A DNA stretch of 64,000 nucleotides from Mastigias papua (lineage: Eukaryota > Cnidaria > Scyphozoa > Rhizostomeae > Mastigiidae). The stretch lies in NCBI GenBank assembly GCA_964019165.1, contig OZ025268.1, forward strand, positions 14,964,359-15,028,358, in the 5' to 3' direction. Below, piece after piece: positions 12,771 through 24,640 of the stretch. The position numbers were made by a program, and so were the translations under genes. The notes beneath the pieces were generated by a model. It ran no database searches and was not told the DNA's origin. It saw nothing but the letters and a program-made list of their open reading frames with translations. Each line of letters begins with the position of its first letter. Position 1 is the first letter of the stretch.

Positions 12771-13119
12771 TAAACGCTTTTTATATTAGAAGCAAACTTT
12801 TTTCCTTCAACCTGGATGTTCCTTAATACTTAGTGAAATCCAGCCTTAAATAGTTCTTAAGTGTTTCTTAAATTCTTGAAATTTCCTACTGCAACAAGGC
12901 AACGAAGAGACAAGAAATTGAATTTTAGTTATAAACATTTGAGAGATGGATGGTGTTTGCATTTTGTTTCCAGTTCAATTAAAAATTTTCGCAAACAACA
13001 GATTTTTCAAGTTTACTTTTGCAACTCAGCCAGCCTGACTTTCTTAGTTGTTTCGAAATTTTTGACTGATTTGAGCCTCATGTTTATTAGATACTTTTTC
13101 TTATAAAAGAATGTGTGTA
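12771..13119 (+). mobile_element. Family C inverted-repeat element, copy 1
   Basis: It starts TAAACGCTTTTTATATTAGA and ends TCTTATAAAAGAATGTGTGTA, an imperfect inverted repeat. Full-length homology runs to 44381-44703 (opposite orientation) and partial homology to about 32243-32480. The 81-codon frame inside (12861-13106) is spurious, since the same sequence is repeated elsewhere without conserving the frame. Confidence 0.7.
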
Positions 13120-13711
13120 TTCTCTGTATTCTCTGTTGCAAACATTACAACGTAGTAGTAATTAGTTCATGAGAATGTTCGTGCATAAAGTTTTGCATTG
13201 TCGAATGTTTTCATGAATTTATCGCAGACCCCCTTCGTACGCCAAACTGGTTCGATGTTTACTTGACACGTTTGTTAAAAACTACCATGTTCCCTGTTCA
13301 GGGCATTACAATTTAACAAAAATGGAAGATTACCTCCTTTTGTTTATTAAAATAGAATGTACTCTCTTGTCAAATGTGTAGAATTCCACTACTAAAATAT
13401 TTTTGTGGGTATGATAAGTTTATTTGCTGTGACTCATTCTGATGCTCTTGCGAAAAATTTTTCCTGTTATATACTCTCAAATCAATTGTGCATACAGTGC
13501 GGCCAATCATGTCTGTTGTCTGACCCCAAGTCGCTCTAGACTCGGCGTCATATAGAATCTAAATCAACTTAGTTTTTGTGCTACCAAAATGCTGTATATT
13601 ATTCGGACTTTATCCATTTTATAGCCATGTGGAATCATAGTTTGCATAAACGTACGAGGCGATGCAATACTATCACTGGCACTGGGTGGTGAGCATTGCT
13701 AAGGAAGGGAA
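13120..13711. other. Stretch with nothing recognisable
   Basis: Sequence between family C copy 1 and family D copy 2. No frame, repeat end or RNA gene is supported. Confidence 0.5.
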
Positions 13712-14120
13712 TACACGTTTTTATAAGAACAATTTTATAAGAACACGACCCTCAAAATTGATGGGAGATTACGAACAAATTAAGAACAACCTGAGGCTGA
13801 AGCACAGTCGTAAAATGCATTTTGGACAACGATGCATACGCTTTCCAAAAACATATTGACATGAAATATCGTTTTCTTGTTACCCTGAGGAGAATTGACA
13901 GCTTTGTCACTACTCTCTGATTTCGTGACTTAGTTGCCTTTTGTAAAACATCCAATGTTTTCTTGTATATGTATATTATATAATGTCTAAATTTTCTACA
14001 CCCTAATGATTTAAAAACAAATTAAGAACAATTCAGATTCAAAATTTTAGAAAAGCTAAGAACTTTTCCAGCCTGAACCTCAATTTTACTGTTTCTACTA
14101 TAAAGAAAAGAGTCTAGTAT
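13712..14120 (-). mobile_element. Family D inverted-repeat element, copy 2
   Basis: It begins TACACGTTTTTATAAGAACA and ends near AGAGTCTAGTA. It is the reverse complement of copy 1 at 10194-10636 over most of its length, so the pair forms a large imperfect inverted repeat with a 3.1-kb spacer. Confidence 0.7.
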
Positions 14121-15174
14121 CATAAACTTAAAGAGAACAGCATTTGTGGGCATTGTGCCAAAAACCTTACTTAGGAATGAAGGTCAAGGGAAATTTGATA
14201 TTTCTGTAATAGATTATAGTATTTATAGGCGTGAATGGTTATAAATTTAAGTTGCACCGTTTTAATAACTTCGTGATTATTAGGTCCCATGCGAAGTGTT
14301 TACTCTAAGTCTCTGCTGTATAATCTGGCTCGTCAATATCTCGGAATCCCTATTAGAACTTTACTCCTGGCATTTGAAATAGTAGCAAAATACATTTCGA
14401 AAATATGGGTATATTTAAAGAAACTATCAGAAAGAGTGGCAACTAAGATTTTCATCTGAACTGAGCAAATCCAAATGCAAGTCGAAACATTTAAACTGAA
14501 GAAATATATAATTTTTGACTTATCTTCTAGCGTACTTAATTTTGAGTTGCTAAAATCCTTTGCATACTATACCTTTTCAACCTTCCAAATCCTGTTAAGG
14601 GTCTGTAGGAATATTAATCTGGTGTGTATTTGATGGTAAATGTGTAGCTATTATGACAGTGTGACTCAGTAGATTTGAAGTTCTAATTTTGTCATGTTTC
14701 TTCATCGAAATTGTAAATCTGTAACTGGGAAAGTGCGGATTTATAAAGAGAGTATATCTGTTTGTTGAAAGTACATCATCAGAACTAGCACATCTTAGCA
14801 TATATGTCTTTGATATGAATTTTTGCTTGAAGATATATCATTCACCATTCAGATACATTGCTGATTGTCTTTGCCCATCGAAAAATGGAAATCTGTGGTT
14901 GTAGCCCCCAAGGAAGTCTTCAGCACGGGGCATTGGGGGAGATCACCCTGCCCTCAGCCCACGGGATGCAAAGGGAATTGAGATGTAGCCTTTTGAGTGC
15001 TAGCAACACTTTGTCAACTTATTTCAATGCTTCATTTATAAACTAACAGCTTACACGTACTGATATTGAAGTAGAATTCAGTGAACATTCACATGGAAGT
15101 AACTTTGTCATGTCCATATGCCCATCGTTTCATCACTACTTTTACCATACTACACTCTTATACATAAAATGTAA
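14121..15174. other. Stretch with nothing recognisable
   Basis: AT-rich sequence with one GC-richer island at 14890-15000. That island is open on the + strand but has no recognisable domain. Confidence 0.5.
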
Positions 15175-15779
15175 CCAGTAAAATCTTATAATGCTTGATA
15201 AAACATAAAGACAATAATCTTAACAGCAATGACTTCGAATTTAGTTTGAATATTTGTGAGGGTGAGGTGGAGGTTGTGAAGGAGATCAAATACCTAGGAG
15301 TTCAGGTGGACAATAGCCTTGATTGGAAGGAGCATACCAAGATAGTTTCCTCCAAGGCATCAGAAGCCTTGGGAATTTTGAAGCATGCTAAAATATTTCT
15401 TGCTGTGGCTTCTTTAGAAACATTGTACTTCAGGATTGTTGAATCACATTTTGGATATTGCACTAGCTTTACTAAGGTTGCAGTTGCAGAGGCTCCAGAG
15501 CAGAACAGCTAGAATAGTGACACAGTGGCTCTGATGCCTGCTCCAAGTAGATTCACATAACGAGTTTAGGCTGGAGAACCATTGATGAACTTATCTCTTT
15601 GGACTCGAAACTGATGGTCTTCAAGTCTTTAAATAATCAGGTTCCACAATATTTGTGTAGCCTTTTCACAAGAAACTCTGACTGTACCTCACTGAACCTG
15701 AGAAACACAGCAGTAGACCTAAAGATACCAGAACTTTTCCCTAAATGGACAAAAATGCTTTTTATATCGCGGTACTAAG
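15175..15779 (+). pseudogene. LINE reverse-transcriptase C-terminal fragment (host of a nested LINE)
   Basis: This is the 3' part of a non-LTR retrotransposon ORF2, truncated at its 5' end. The frame at 15195-15512 includes IKYLGVQVDNSLDWKEHT, a hallmark of the region after the RT palm. Frameshifts then lead through LQRLQSRTARIV, the block LGWRTIDELISLDSKLMVFK and LRNTAVDLKIPELF to YRGTKI at about 15779. At this point the usual continuation (a WN-x-LP block) is cut off by the opposite-strand LINE that follows. It appears to resume at about 16168. Confidence 0.85.
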
Positions 15780-16160
15780 ATAGATAGATAGATAAACTTT
15801 ATTTACAGAGGATAAACCTGGTTAGCCTAGCAGCTAATCTTCCCCAGGGTCTTCTCTACTAACTACACAATAAGAATATAATACGATTGTTAAAAATTGT
15901 CCCTTATGTTTCTAAAACAAAGAAAGCCTAGTACCAAATTTTATTTACAGTAAGGTTCAAGTACTTGAATCTGAAACGTCGAGGTAATGGCGATGCACTT
16001 GTCTCTTGAAAATTCCCAGTGATGCTGCTTTTCTAATGTTAAGTGGAAGTTCATTCCATACTTTACTTCCTTTTATTGATACTGACTGTTCAGCCTTTTT
16101 CAGATTTGACCTGGGCACATACAAATTGTTGTGTGATGAACTTCTCGTTAATCGCTAAGC
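15780..16160 (-). mobile_element. 5'-truncated LINE inserted into the LINE at 15175-16235
   Basis: On the - strand, 16155-15957 encodes the C-terminal end of a second non-LTR element, including NLKKAEQSVSIKGSKVWNEL followed by a block ending HYLDVSDSST and a stop at 15957. The 3' end reads CTGTAAATAAAGTTTATC and then repeated TATC, a common LINE tail with a polyadenylation signal. CTAAG lies directly outside the tail (15775-15779) and is repeated at 16155-16169, consistent with a short target-site duplication. Confidence 0.8.
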
Positions 16161-16235
16161 TAAGCTAAGGAATGCTTGTACAAAAGAAGTTAAACAGTTA
16201 CTTTCCTTATATAAGTTAAAGCTTAAAGGCTGAAG
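16161..16235 (+). pseudogene. Resumed 3' end of the host LINE
   Basis: After the nested element, the + strand reads RNACTKEVKQLLSLYKLKLK and a stop (16168-16229). This fits the end of a LINE ORF2 whose conserved WN has become RN. The assignment rests on position and general resemblance, not on an alignment. Confidence 0.5.
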
Positions 16236-17620
16236 GGTTCCCCTTCTTGATTATCAGAAAATGGGCATGAAAAATGAAAGATATAAAAATGGTGATATGA
16301 AGCAATGATAATAAAATGGTACCAATAGTTACACAGTTTAAAGAAGCAATCCCTAGAGTGATAATAATATTTCCGTGGATAAAAGTAAAGATTAAATTCG
16401 CAATTATTTATTTACAATTTCTTTAAAGTAGCAATAACAATATACAGGGACAAATGCGCAGTATTTCTTGTCGAAAGTCAACCTCAGCAATTATAATAGT
16501 TACTTTCCTTACTTTTTGAGTTTCCATTTGTGATTGTCGTTTCTGTCCTGTTACCATCAAATACTAGTAGGTGGTATTTTCCATCATTTGGTGTCATAAC
16601 CTTGTCAGAAACCCATTTTACTATCATAGAGCGGTCCTTCTTCCCCTTGTCTGATAACAGCACCAAGATTTGGATGGCATGCATAGACAGTAGGGTCATC
16701 TACATAGTTGAATATTTTCTGCGTGATCTGCAAGCCAGAAAATCGTATTTATAAATATGTAGGAAATGGTAGCAGTAGGGACATCGAGAAAGGTAAGATA
16801 TGGTCGGCTATTCAAGGGCGCTGTCCCCGAAAACATTTTGCCATGCCCTTAAATCTTAGAGAAACACCCTTTATGACATATTGGTTCGTCTTTTCTAGAT
16901 AGAAAATGGCAGATGAAGTCACTGAAGCTTTAAGTCCAATAGCATCAAAGTTAAAAACATGTTTCAGCAAGCGGCATAGTCAAGAGGGTGGGGGGGGCAT
17001 CAATGGTGAAAGGTTTGGTGTCTGAAAAAGTATGAATCTAGGAAAAAGCCTGGAAACAAATGGCTTACACTATAAAGATTTGAAAACATTACGCTAGACA
17101 GCAGTAGCAGTTCCTCAATGCACCAAAATACAGCTCATCTAAGCTCAATACCAAACTTTCAACTATTCTCGTTTTCATTTAGGGTGGCTTGTCAAAAGAG
17201 GCGTTCTGGAAATGTTGGTCCTTGGCTCCATCGAAGGGCAAAGCCCCAACTTCTTTTGCAGGGGGAGCCTATAGGACCCCAGTGGTAGAGCCACGGAAGT
17301 GTATGGATGAATAAATACCCCCTACCTTTTTTGAGAAATATCACTCCATCCAGAGTAGACGAGAAGTCTATTAAGTCGCACGGTGAGGTCTGTATCTAGC
17401 AAAGAAAAACGAAGACGAATTTTCGAGAACTTCAAAGGAACTGGACGTATTACTTAGTTACGTAAACCCTACTTCGAGAGTTTAATCTGAAAAATTCACT
17501 CCAAGCTTTATCTTCTATTGAAAAGTTCGTTCTTTTCCATGGATGTGAAAACTCATAGTTGTGCGCTTGCATGCTACCCGCTTTGTAGAAAAAGCAGCTA
17601 AATAATATTAAGGGTCATAT
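16236..17620. other. Stretch with nothing recognisable
   Basis: No exon with good splice signals and no repeat termini were found. Overlapping frames of 64-74 codons at 16484-16902 on both strands show no domain. Confidence 0.45.
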
Positions 17621-18698
17621 ATCGATTTGGTGTTCGCTTAGCGTCATTTCGACGTTAATGGGCGGGGCTTAACAGCCCGATACCACAGAATAGCTATCTG
17701 TGCCGATACTAAGAAGAAACTTTTAGATCAATTTTTATGTCACAGGTTACGAAGTAAGGCTACATCCTTTTCTTTCATAAGAATATAGTCTATAAGGATA
17801 TTAAGGCTCAGAATTTCTTATGAATAATTTTTGCTGATTTGAGTTTTCTTTAGAAGGCAAAACAAATGAGAGCTTCACTTATCGGGTTTTTGAGTCATTA
17901 TACTATAACACAACTCAGTAACTCTTTGGTAAGTATCAGTTATACACTATTCATAAGAAGAATATGGTCTATACGAGTATTAATGCTCAAAATCACTTGA
18001 ATGTACGAATAATGTAGGAATATTCTTAGGCTCAAAGTACAAAAAACTAAGAATATTGACTAATTTAAGAATATTTAAGAAAAGAATAGAAGTTATGTAT
18101 TCTATTAAAAACATGTGTAATGTTTTGAGACGAAATTGCCTCACCAAAGATCTTTTTTGCAGAGCCAGCTCTAGCATTCGAATGAAGTAGGTCAAAAGAT
18201 TTCTTAAAGAAATTCGTTGTTGGTGTTTGTCAATTGACATATCTCTTTTATCTGGCGTGTCGAGAATTGTTATCAAGATTCAAAAATTTCTACTATTCCA
18301 TAATCACACTCTTCTAGCACAACTCTTGCCGATAGCTTCCAGGCAGCTCAAGCCAAACCAGCAGATACTGTTGATCTAGAAACATTGTGCCTGTGAAAAC
18401 GATCAAAGTATTTGGTTCATTAAAAGGCAACTTCTTTCTTTGTATTCTTTTGAAGTAATAATAACAAAGGCAAAACCATTTGTAATATTTGACTTATATT
18501 CAATGTTAGGCCCTGAACTTATCTCTAGTGATCTGCAAGATTCTAGCATGAGTCCGATAGCCTACTAGGTGCTAGGCTTGCCTCATATTAACCTATGCTT
18601 TGTAGGCCTATTCTCAGTTTTTCATGGACTAACGCTAAAGCAGGGGATGGGGTCCGAAAGTTAGTGCCGAAGTGATGCTAAGCAAACACCAAATCGAT
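17621..18698. mobile_element. 1.08-kb inverted-repeat element carrying family A sequence
   Basis: The ends form an inverted repeat of about 38 bp: ATCGATTTGGTGTT at 17621 and its complement ending at 18698, continuing with a few mismatches through GCTTAGC-TCA-TTCG. No transposase is present. The interior at about 17755-18110 is a copy of family A, so one element has inserted in, or been captured by, another. Confidence 0.7.
17755..18110 (+). mobile_element. Family A inverted-repeat element, copy 1 (nested)
   Basis: It shares blocks with 63579-63959 and 43842-44004: CATAAGAATATAGTCTATA, then GCTGATTTGAG, and AGTATTAATGCTCAAAATC. Both this copy and the one at 63.6 kb contain a second internal start (here 17939), so the family appears to be a dimeric or composite unit. 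No coding potential. Confidence 0.65.
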
Positions 18699-20199
18699 GG
18701 ATAACTGAATCTTAACATTAAATGTTTCTGAGTACATCTAATTTTTGAATGAAAATAAATATCTCATTTCTGTCCGTTTCTGCAACTCAGTCGATACTTT
18801 AGGGACATTTGCAAACAGGGGGCCGACGGACAAGGGGACATTACCCCTTATGACCCTCGTTCCGTTATTCCTAGGTGCATGTGTTTGCTTATCTGCAAGA
18901 CTTAAAAAGTGAGGTTTTTAATGCATCGGTGCATGACCACGGAGACTCCATCAGAGCCAAATTGGGAGAGGCCAAGGCCCTCCTTTCTGGCAGCAACTGG
19001 ATGAGCTGTACAGCAAAACGGCTATGCTTCTTTTCTTTCTGAATTAATTGGATGGGCTGATCTGTTATAGGGATAATGTTACTTTGGTCTAAAGTCTATT
19101 ACCTCTATTGGTAAATAACTTGAAAAAGTCCTGTCAATCCAAGATCAGCCACTGGCTCTGTTGCTTGTCTGACACACATCCTCCCTTCCGCTTAATATAG
19201 TCATACTGTCGTAATTGTCTTGACAATGCACAAATATCTTTCTAGGCTGATGATGAGTAGGATCGGCACGGATCCAGCAAAATATACCCAAAACTGCCGT
19301 CAGCTAAGAGTCCCTGATTGTGCTTGTGAAGTAGTTTAGTAGGGACCCTAGTATTGTTTGGCAATCTATGTCAGTATGAGGTTCTTTCTCAATAGCACTA
19401 AGTTATGTGGCTAAGTTTTGTTCAGTAAAATCTAGCAAAAGTCCAATAATTAACTATGCTATTCCTTTTACACGCAATCAGAATTCTCAATTTCTTAACC
19501 ATAGAAGGGAGATGACAGACTCCGGAAAGATATTGAGCGGGCTAGCTCTGATAGCCAGCATAGCGTGTTGCAATCAATTGCAAGTTAAATGGGCTAGCTG
19601 GTTGTCTTAGATTTCACTTTTACCCAACGGGGTTATGATATCAACTTTCATTCGTATTGATTCATAGCCTCTAGAACCCGGTGAAATTCTCACCCTGCTT
19701 TTGCAGGATCAAGTCAAAAGGAGCTAACCTTGTGAATTAAGGATGAGATTTAAGAGTTGAATGGGCTTTGAACTATGGTACATTACACCACTACGTTGCA
19801 TTTGTGTTTTGTTTCTTATTAACTCATTTAAAGGGGTTGTCCCTCAGCAAGAGCTTATTTACAAGAGACCCGCAACTTAAAAAGCCTTAATTACAATAAA
19901 AGCATTACACCTAAAATAAGCTACTATATTAGAAATATAAAATTGCTAAAATTTTATGTTGAGTTATCGTTATAAAAGTATTGATAAAGGTACTGTATTC
20001 ACTAAGTACATCAATATCATTTTGGTAAAGTGGGAGAAAATTCACACGGGAATCAATATTACTACTGTTTTAAGTTATACCCATTGGTACTCTACAAGGT
20101 TTGAATATATAAGGAAAAGTTGGTAAACAACTTCATTTTACTCCCCACTGAGTTAGAGAGGATTTCTTGGGTACCTGTTAACTCAGAAATTGAGCTTCA
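18699..20199. other. Stretch with nothing recognisable
   Basis: Mixed-composition sequence without recognisable exons, RNA genes or repeat ends. The frame at 19407-19610 has no domain. Confidence 0.45.
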
Positions 20200-20590
20200 T
20201 ATCAAGAGTTGCTTATAAGAAAACTACAAAAATATACCGTTTTATAAGTAAGTGAGTTTATAAGAATGCATTGCTAGACTATTCAGAAAGTTAAGAAAGC
20301 TCAATACTGGTTTTTTTTATAACTAAGAAAGTTTTTTAGTTGACACATGTTTGAATTCCGATTTTCATGCAAGACCTTCATCTCTTCTGTTTACTGTGCA
20401 TACACTTCCTGTGAGCTACGCACATCAGTGCTATTTTGCGCAGTGTCTGCTTCACACTGCAGTGTTACACAAACTCGAAAATTCTTACTAAGAAGTCTTA
20501 AGAAAGTTGTAGCAATGAAATCATGAAACAGTTAAGAACGTCTTCGCTTTAGGAGTCAAAAACTCTCTCATAAAAACGTGTTCTCTAGAG
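20200..20590 (-). mobile_element. Family E inverted-repeat element, copy 1
   Basis: Read on the - strand, the right part (20590-20440) has AACACG, a T-run, CAACTTTCTTAAGAC and TGTAACACTGCAGTGT. It lines up with 45922-46060 (+) and 49850-50012 (-). The boundaries are approximate. Confidence 0.5.
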
Positions 20591-20931
20591 ACCATAATAT
20601 AAGTTCTCTAACGTTAGCAATGAATGAGACCCTCCAGTAAACCCTCGTTCTACCAAATGCCGCATCTTGAAAAGTTGCGTGTATTAGAGGCATTTGGCCA
20701 GTATGATTTTGTTTCAAGGCACACGTGATATGAGCATAGCGAGCAAGGATGCCGCCCTAAAAAGTTAACAATAGGTGGCTGTGCTGCAGGCCATTCTGTG
20801 AACCACACCTGTGGCCACATCCAAGATTTCATTCTAAACTGCTCAAATGTAAAACCATGAAATGTTTGTGTTTATTTAAGATTAAAATCTAAAGCATTTA
20901 TAACAAGAAATAACAAACAGTTTATATAAGT

Positions 20932-20937
20932 TTTATT
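20932..20937 (-). terminator. Candidate polyadenylation signal of the minus-strand gene
   Basis: AATAAA on the - strand, about 100 nt past the stop codon at 21037. The position is right for a short 3' UTR. Confidence 0.45.
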
Positions 20938-21036
20938 GGTTTTCTATGAAACGATTTTCTACAACCACATATAACAGAGAGGGAAGGATTTAACAGTAAG
21001 ATAATCATTAAATCTTTCGAGATATGTGGTATAAAC

Positions 21037-21314
21037 CTAGCTATGGAAGGGTAGGGGTTTAGGCAAATGCCATTGCTTCAATAAAGATCCAAATGGTCCT
21101 ACTCCTGCTGCTTTGTTGAAACGGGAGGGCACTGGTGAAGAGTAATCTCCAGCACTCATTGTCAATTTTTCAATTCTGACGTCACCTAAAACTGTGAGAC
21201 ATTTCTTGTTAATAATAATGAATCTGATGCAGTAATCTTGACAATCTTCGAAATTTTTCATCACGTGAACATATCTTTGATGAGTTGTATTTTCACGCAC
21301 TCTTGTTACACTTT
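21037..21314 (-). CDS. Terminal exon (C) of an unrecognised minus-strand gene
   Basis: This is the last coding exon of a gene that also uses 26217-26077 and 26517-26306. The acceptor is strong (CCTTTTTCCCAG ending at 21315). The exon starts in phase 1, which matches the phase-1 end of exon B, and the joined codon is GAA. It encodes 91 residues and a TAG stop at 21039-21037. The sequence runs ESVTRVRENTTHQRYVHV to a Pro/Leu-rich tail (LPKPLPFHS), with two nearby cysteines (EDCQDYC) and a stretch of isoleucines. No transmembrane segment or known domain is evident. A polyadenylation signal follows about 100 nt downstream. The frame is also open upstream of the acceptor to an ATG at 21354, so a single-exon reading cannot be excluded. 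Confidence 0.6.
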
Positions 21315-23139
21315 CTGGGAAAAAGGCATTGATCAAAATCTTCTTATATCTCATTATTCAAGTTGTGAACAACGTTGTCCCAAGATCAGGTGGTTATTGA
21401 AATTATTTCTTTGTCAAGGACGGAATTTCAGAGCAGTTTTTGCGTTGTTCTTCAAAACACATGAATCGTAACTAAATTTTTTCCTTGTAAGCTCTTTCAA
21501 TACATTAGGGACGTCCTGAATCATGAAAATATTCATTCCGCCCCCCCCCAGAGTTAATCATAATTTTGACTTTAAGTTGTTACAATGGACGGAACGGACA
21601 ACAGCTCATTTTCGGATAATATAGCTTCTCGTAGAAATCTCTGTGAAGTTCTAAGGAAATATAAACTAAAACAAACTAATTTACGAAGCTGAATAATACC
21701 ACTTCATAAAACCATTGCTGTTGCAAAAGTTTATGAAGAATATTAAAAAATTAAAATATTCTTAGGTTTGACTGTGTGTTACGGACGGAATATCATGGCC
21801 GGAATGTCACGGACGGAATTCCCCATTGCAATTCTTAGTAAATTTCACTAAAACCGGAAAAGCAATGCTACTAGGGTAGGAATCATCTGAAACAAATGAT
21901 CATCAGAACTCATAATGTCATCTTGACCATAAGATATGAAGTGAAGAATAGGAGAATATCCTTAGTGTCTTTTGTTTAACTAAAAGTCTACTTAACATGG
22001 ATTAATATGATACATATAGTGTATCTCTAAGGTCCCCTTGTCTTGAAAGCGCCATATAAAGTCAAAAGTTTAAAATTTCTGAGCTCTCATGAAATTCCAC
22101 CTCCCACTATAACAAATTTTTATCAGGCCAAAGCTCAAATTATCACAGAGGTTCCATGCAACTTTTGATGTGATAATTGCAATGCCGTTTCTGACAATGA
22201 TAAGTAATAATGTATCAAGAGGAAAGTTTTCTTAATTGGAAAGAACCAGTAATGATAAAAATACGAGAAAAATTAGTTGCTGCAAATTTGCAAGAAAATC
22301 GATTAGAATTTAATTAAATGGGAAGAAAAATCAGGTCCCATCTTCTATAAGCTCAGCTTTGTGAGGAGAATTTAATCATGAAAATGATAAACCCAGGCAG
22401 GCAAAAAACATTAAAAGATAAGTTTAGAGTGTAGCTACACTGAAGTGTCCAAGACACTTCAAAACAAGCAGTTATTTTGCATTCAGGAATTTTCACGTAC
22501 GAAACTCAAGTACGAAATCAAGAAAAAATTTGAAAAGTTTTTGTGCAGAAAATAGTTTATGTTCATCAAATTTGTTTATCCAGTGTCTGCCACTATAGAA
22601 AAGCTTCAAAACTGCTATTATGCATCAAATATGACCTTTGACTTATTCCTTCTATAAAAATGAAAAAAATTCTAAAAATTATTTTAATTCCTCTTCAAAA
22701 GGTATTAAGACTAGCAAATTAAGGCATTTTCAATTTTTGGCCCCTAGGTTGATCAATTCTCAATCCATCGCCGTTGGTGCTCATCGGTATCATCCATATA
22801 ATGTCTTTTTTCCATAGTTAGGTACCAGCAAACAATGCTCGTTTCAGTGAACTTCCAAAAACATGCTTGACCCTGTTGCAAGTCTACAAAGAACTCATTT
22901 TATAAACAAATACATTAGAAATATTTTAGTCTCACTAGTTACTGATTCTAGAAGCTGTAATTTTACTAGTACTTGATAGCAAACTTCTTGTAGAGCTGAG
23001 TCTACAGGCCTGCACTATGAGCAGAAGCTATTTTTGGTAAAAAATATTACATTTCTGAAGAAATTGTACGAATGAAAAAGATTTCTTTCCTACTGGAGGG
23101 CTACAGTCTCCCTCCACTCCCTGCCTCCCGCGTCAATAA
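21315..23139. other. Intron of the minus-strand gene, left part
   Basis: AT-rich sequence between exon C and the LINE relic. GGACGGAAT-type short repeats occur at 21418-21425 and 21780-21822. Nothing else could be supported. Confidence 0.4.
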
Positions 23140-24640
23140 ATGTAGAAGAAGCCACGCAACAAAGGATCATTTACTTATTGGTAAGACCATACTGAGAGAC
23201 AACGAAAAGACACACATATCTATGTATGGCCTGAATAGATAACAAGACACCGTATGACTTTGTTCCACATAGCTGGATCGATCAATGTATGGCGATGTTT
23301 GGAACTGCTGAGAATGTGAGAAATTTGTTAGGAATGAGTATTGGAGCAATGGGAGTTATCATTGGTATCAAATGTGAAGACCTTGGAGAGCTTGATGTGA
23401 AAAGGGGGATACTTCAAGGCGACAGTTTCTCACCACTTTGTTTGTTTTTGAATTATACCTATGTCATTGGTTCTTAGGAAGGTAAATTTATGGTATGAAT
23501 GGGGAAAGAAAGAATACAAGTTGAATCGCCTACAATTCATGGATGATTTGAAGCTGTTTTCTAAAGGCAAAGAGCGGATAGAGGCACTTGTGAGGACTGT
23601 TCATTATTTAGTACAGATATTGGGATATAGTTTGGATGGAAGAAATGTGGAATTCTTTTAATAAAGAGAGGGCAAGTCGTTAGGTGTGAAAGAGTAACAC
23701 AGCCAAATGGTGAAGGAATAAAATAAGCTGAAAAGGAAGGGCATATTTATGTAGGAGCTAAAACTTGAGGAATATAAGCCAAGGCTCAGATTGGTGCTAA
23801 AATATGAATAGGGAAAACAAAATTATAGCAGTAAATACATGACCAGCGGCTATATTCAGGCACGGATCAGAAGTACTGTATTTGAAAGAGAGTGAATTAA
23901 AAGATATCGGCAGGAAATCTAGGAAAGTAATGACAATGTATTGAGCGTTACATCGAATAGTGACATTAACAGAATTTATGAAGAGGAAAATGGGAGGTAG
24001 AGATCTGATGAGTATGGAAGGGTGCGTTTAAGATGAGGAAAAACAGTTTGGACATTTTTTATGTTACTTTCTAGCAAGAAACCTCGTTAAAGGAGCTGCT
24101 GCAAGATACTATCATATGTAGAGTTGACTGAGAAACAGAAGGAAAAAAGAACTGAAACAAAACTGGAATAAGAAGAGAATGCATGGACAGTTTGTTAGGG
24201 AAGTGGCAGAGAAATTTATTAAGGATAAAATGTGGCAATGGCTGTCAAGATGAGATTTAAAGATCGGAACAGAAACTTTGCTGTGTGGTACACAGGAGCA
24301 GGCCATCAGGACAACTGATGTGATAGACCATATTGATAGAGCGAATGAAAGTCCGTCGTGCAAATTATATGGGAAAGGGTGAAAGTGTGCAGTGTATAGT
24401 AAATGGACATGAGAAACTGGTACAGAAAAAGTGCAAAAAATATCGGCACGACAGTGTGGCAAGAAAGACCATTGGGACCTTTGTAAAAGAAAGTTGGAGT
24501 GCTTGGAAAAAGGGTAGGGGCAGTGAAAAATGAGGAAGTGAAATTGCTGTGGGATGACAATGTTCAGTGTGAAAATGTGATAGAGAGAAGAAAACCAGAC
24601 AAAAGAAAAACACAAGGGATTAGTATTTGATGTTTCTTTA
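23140..24640 (+). pseudogene. Decayed LINE reverse transcriptase
   Basis: A non-LTR retrotransposon ORF2 with many frameshifts and stops, antisense inside an intron of the minus-strand gene. In order: TKDHLLIGKTILRDNEK at about 23155, YDFVPHSWIDQC at about 23250, the motif GELDVKRGILQGDSFSPLC (23387-23445), LNRLQFMDDLKLFSKGKE, whose MDD is the catalytic site (23523-23575), and the later C-terminal region with HGQFVREVAE (about 24185) and KLVQKKCKKYRHDSVARKT (24414-24470). The reverse-transcriptase palm motifs are recognisable, but the copy is dead. It resembles an animal LINE group whose C-terminus has a Cys-rich segment. I do not assign a clade. Confidence 0.85.
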
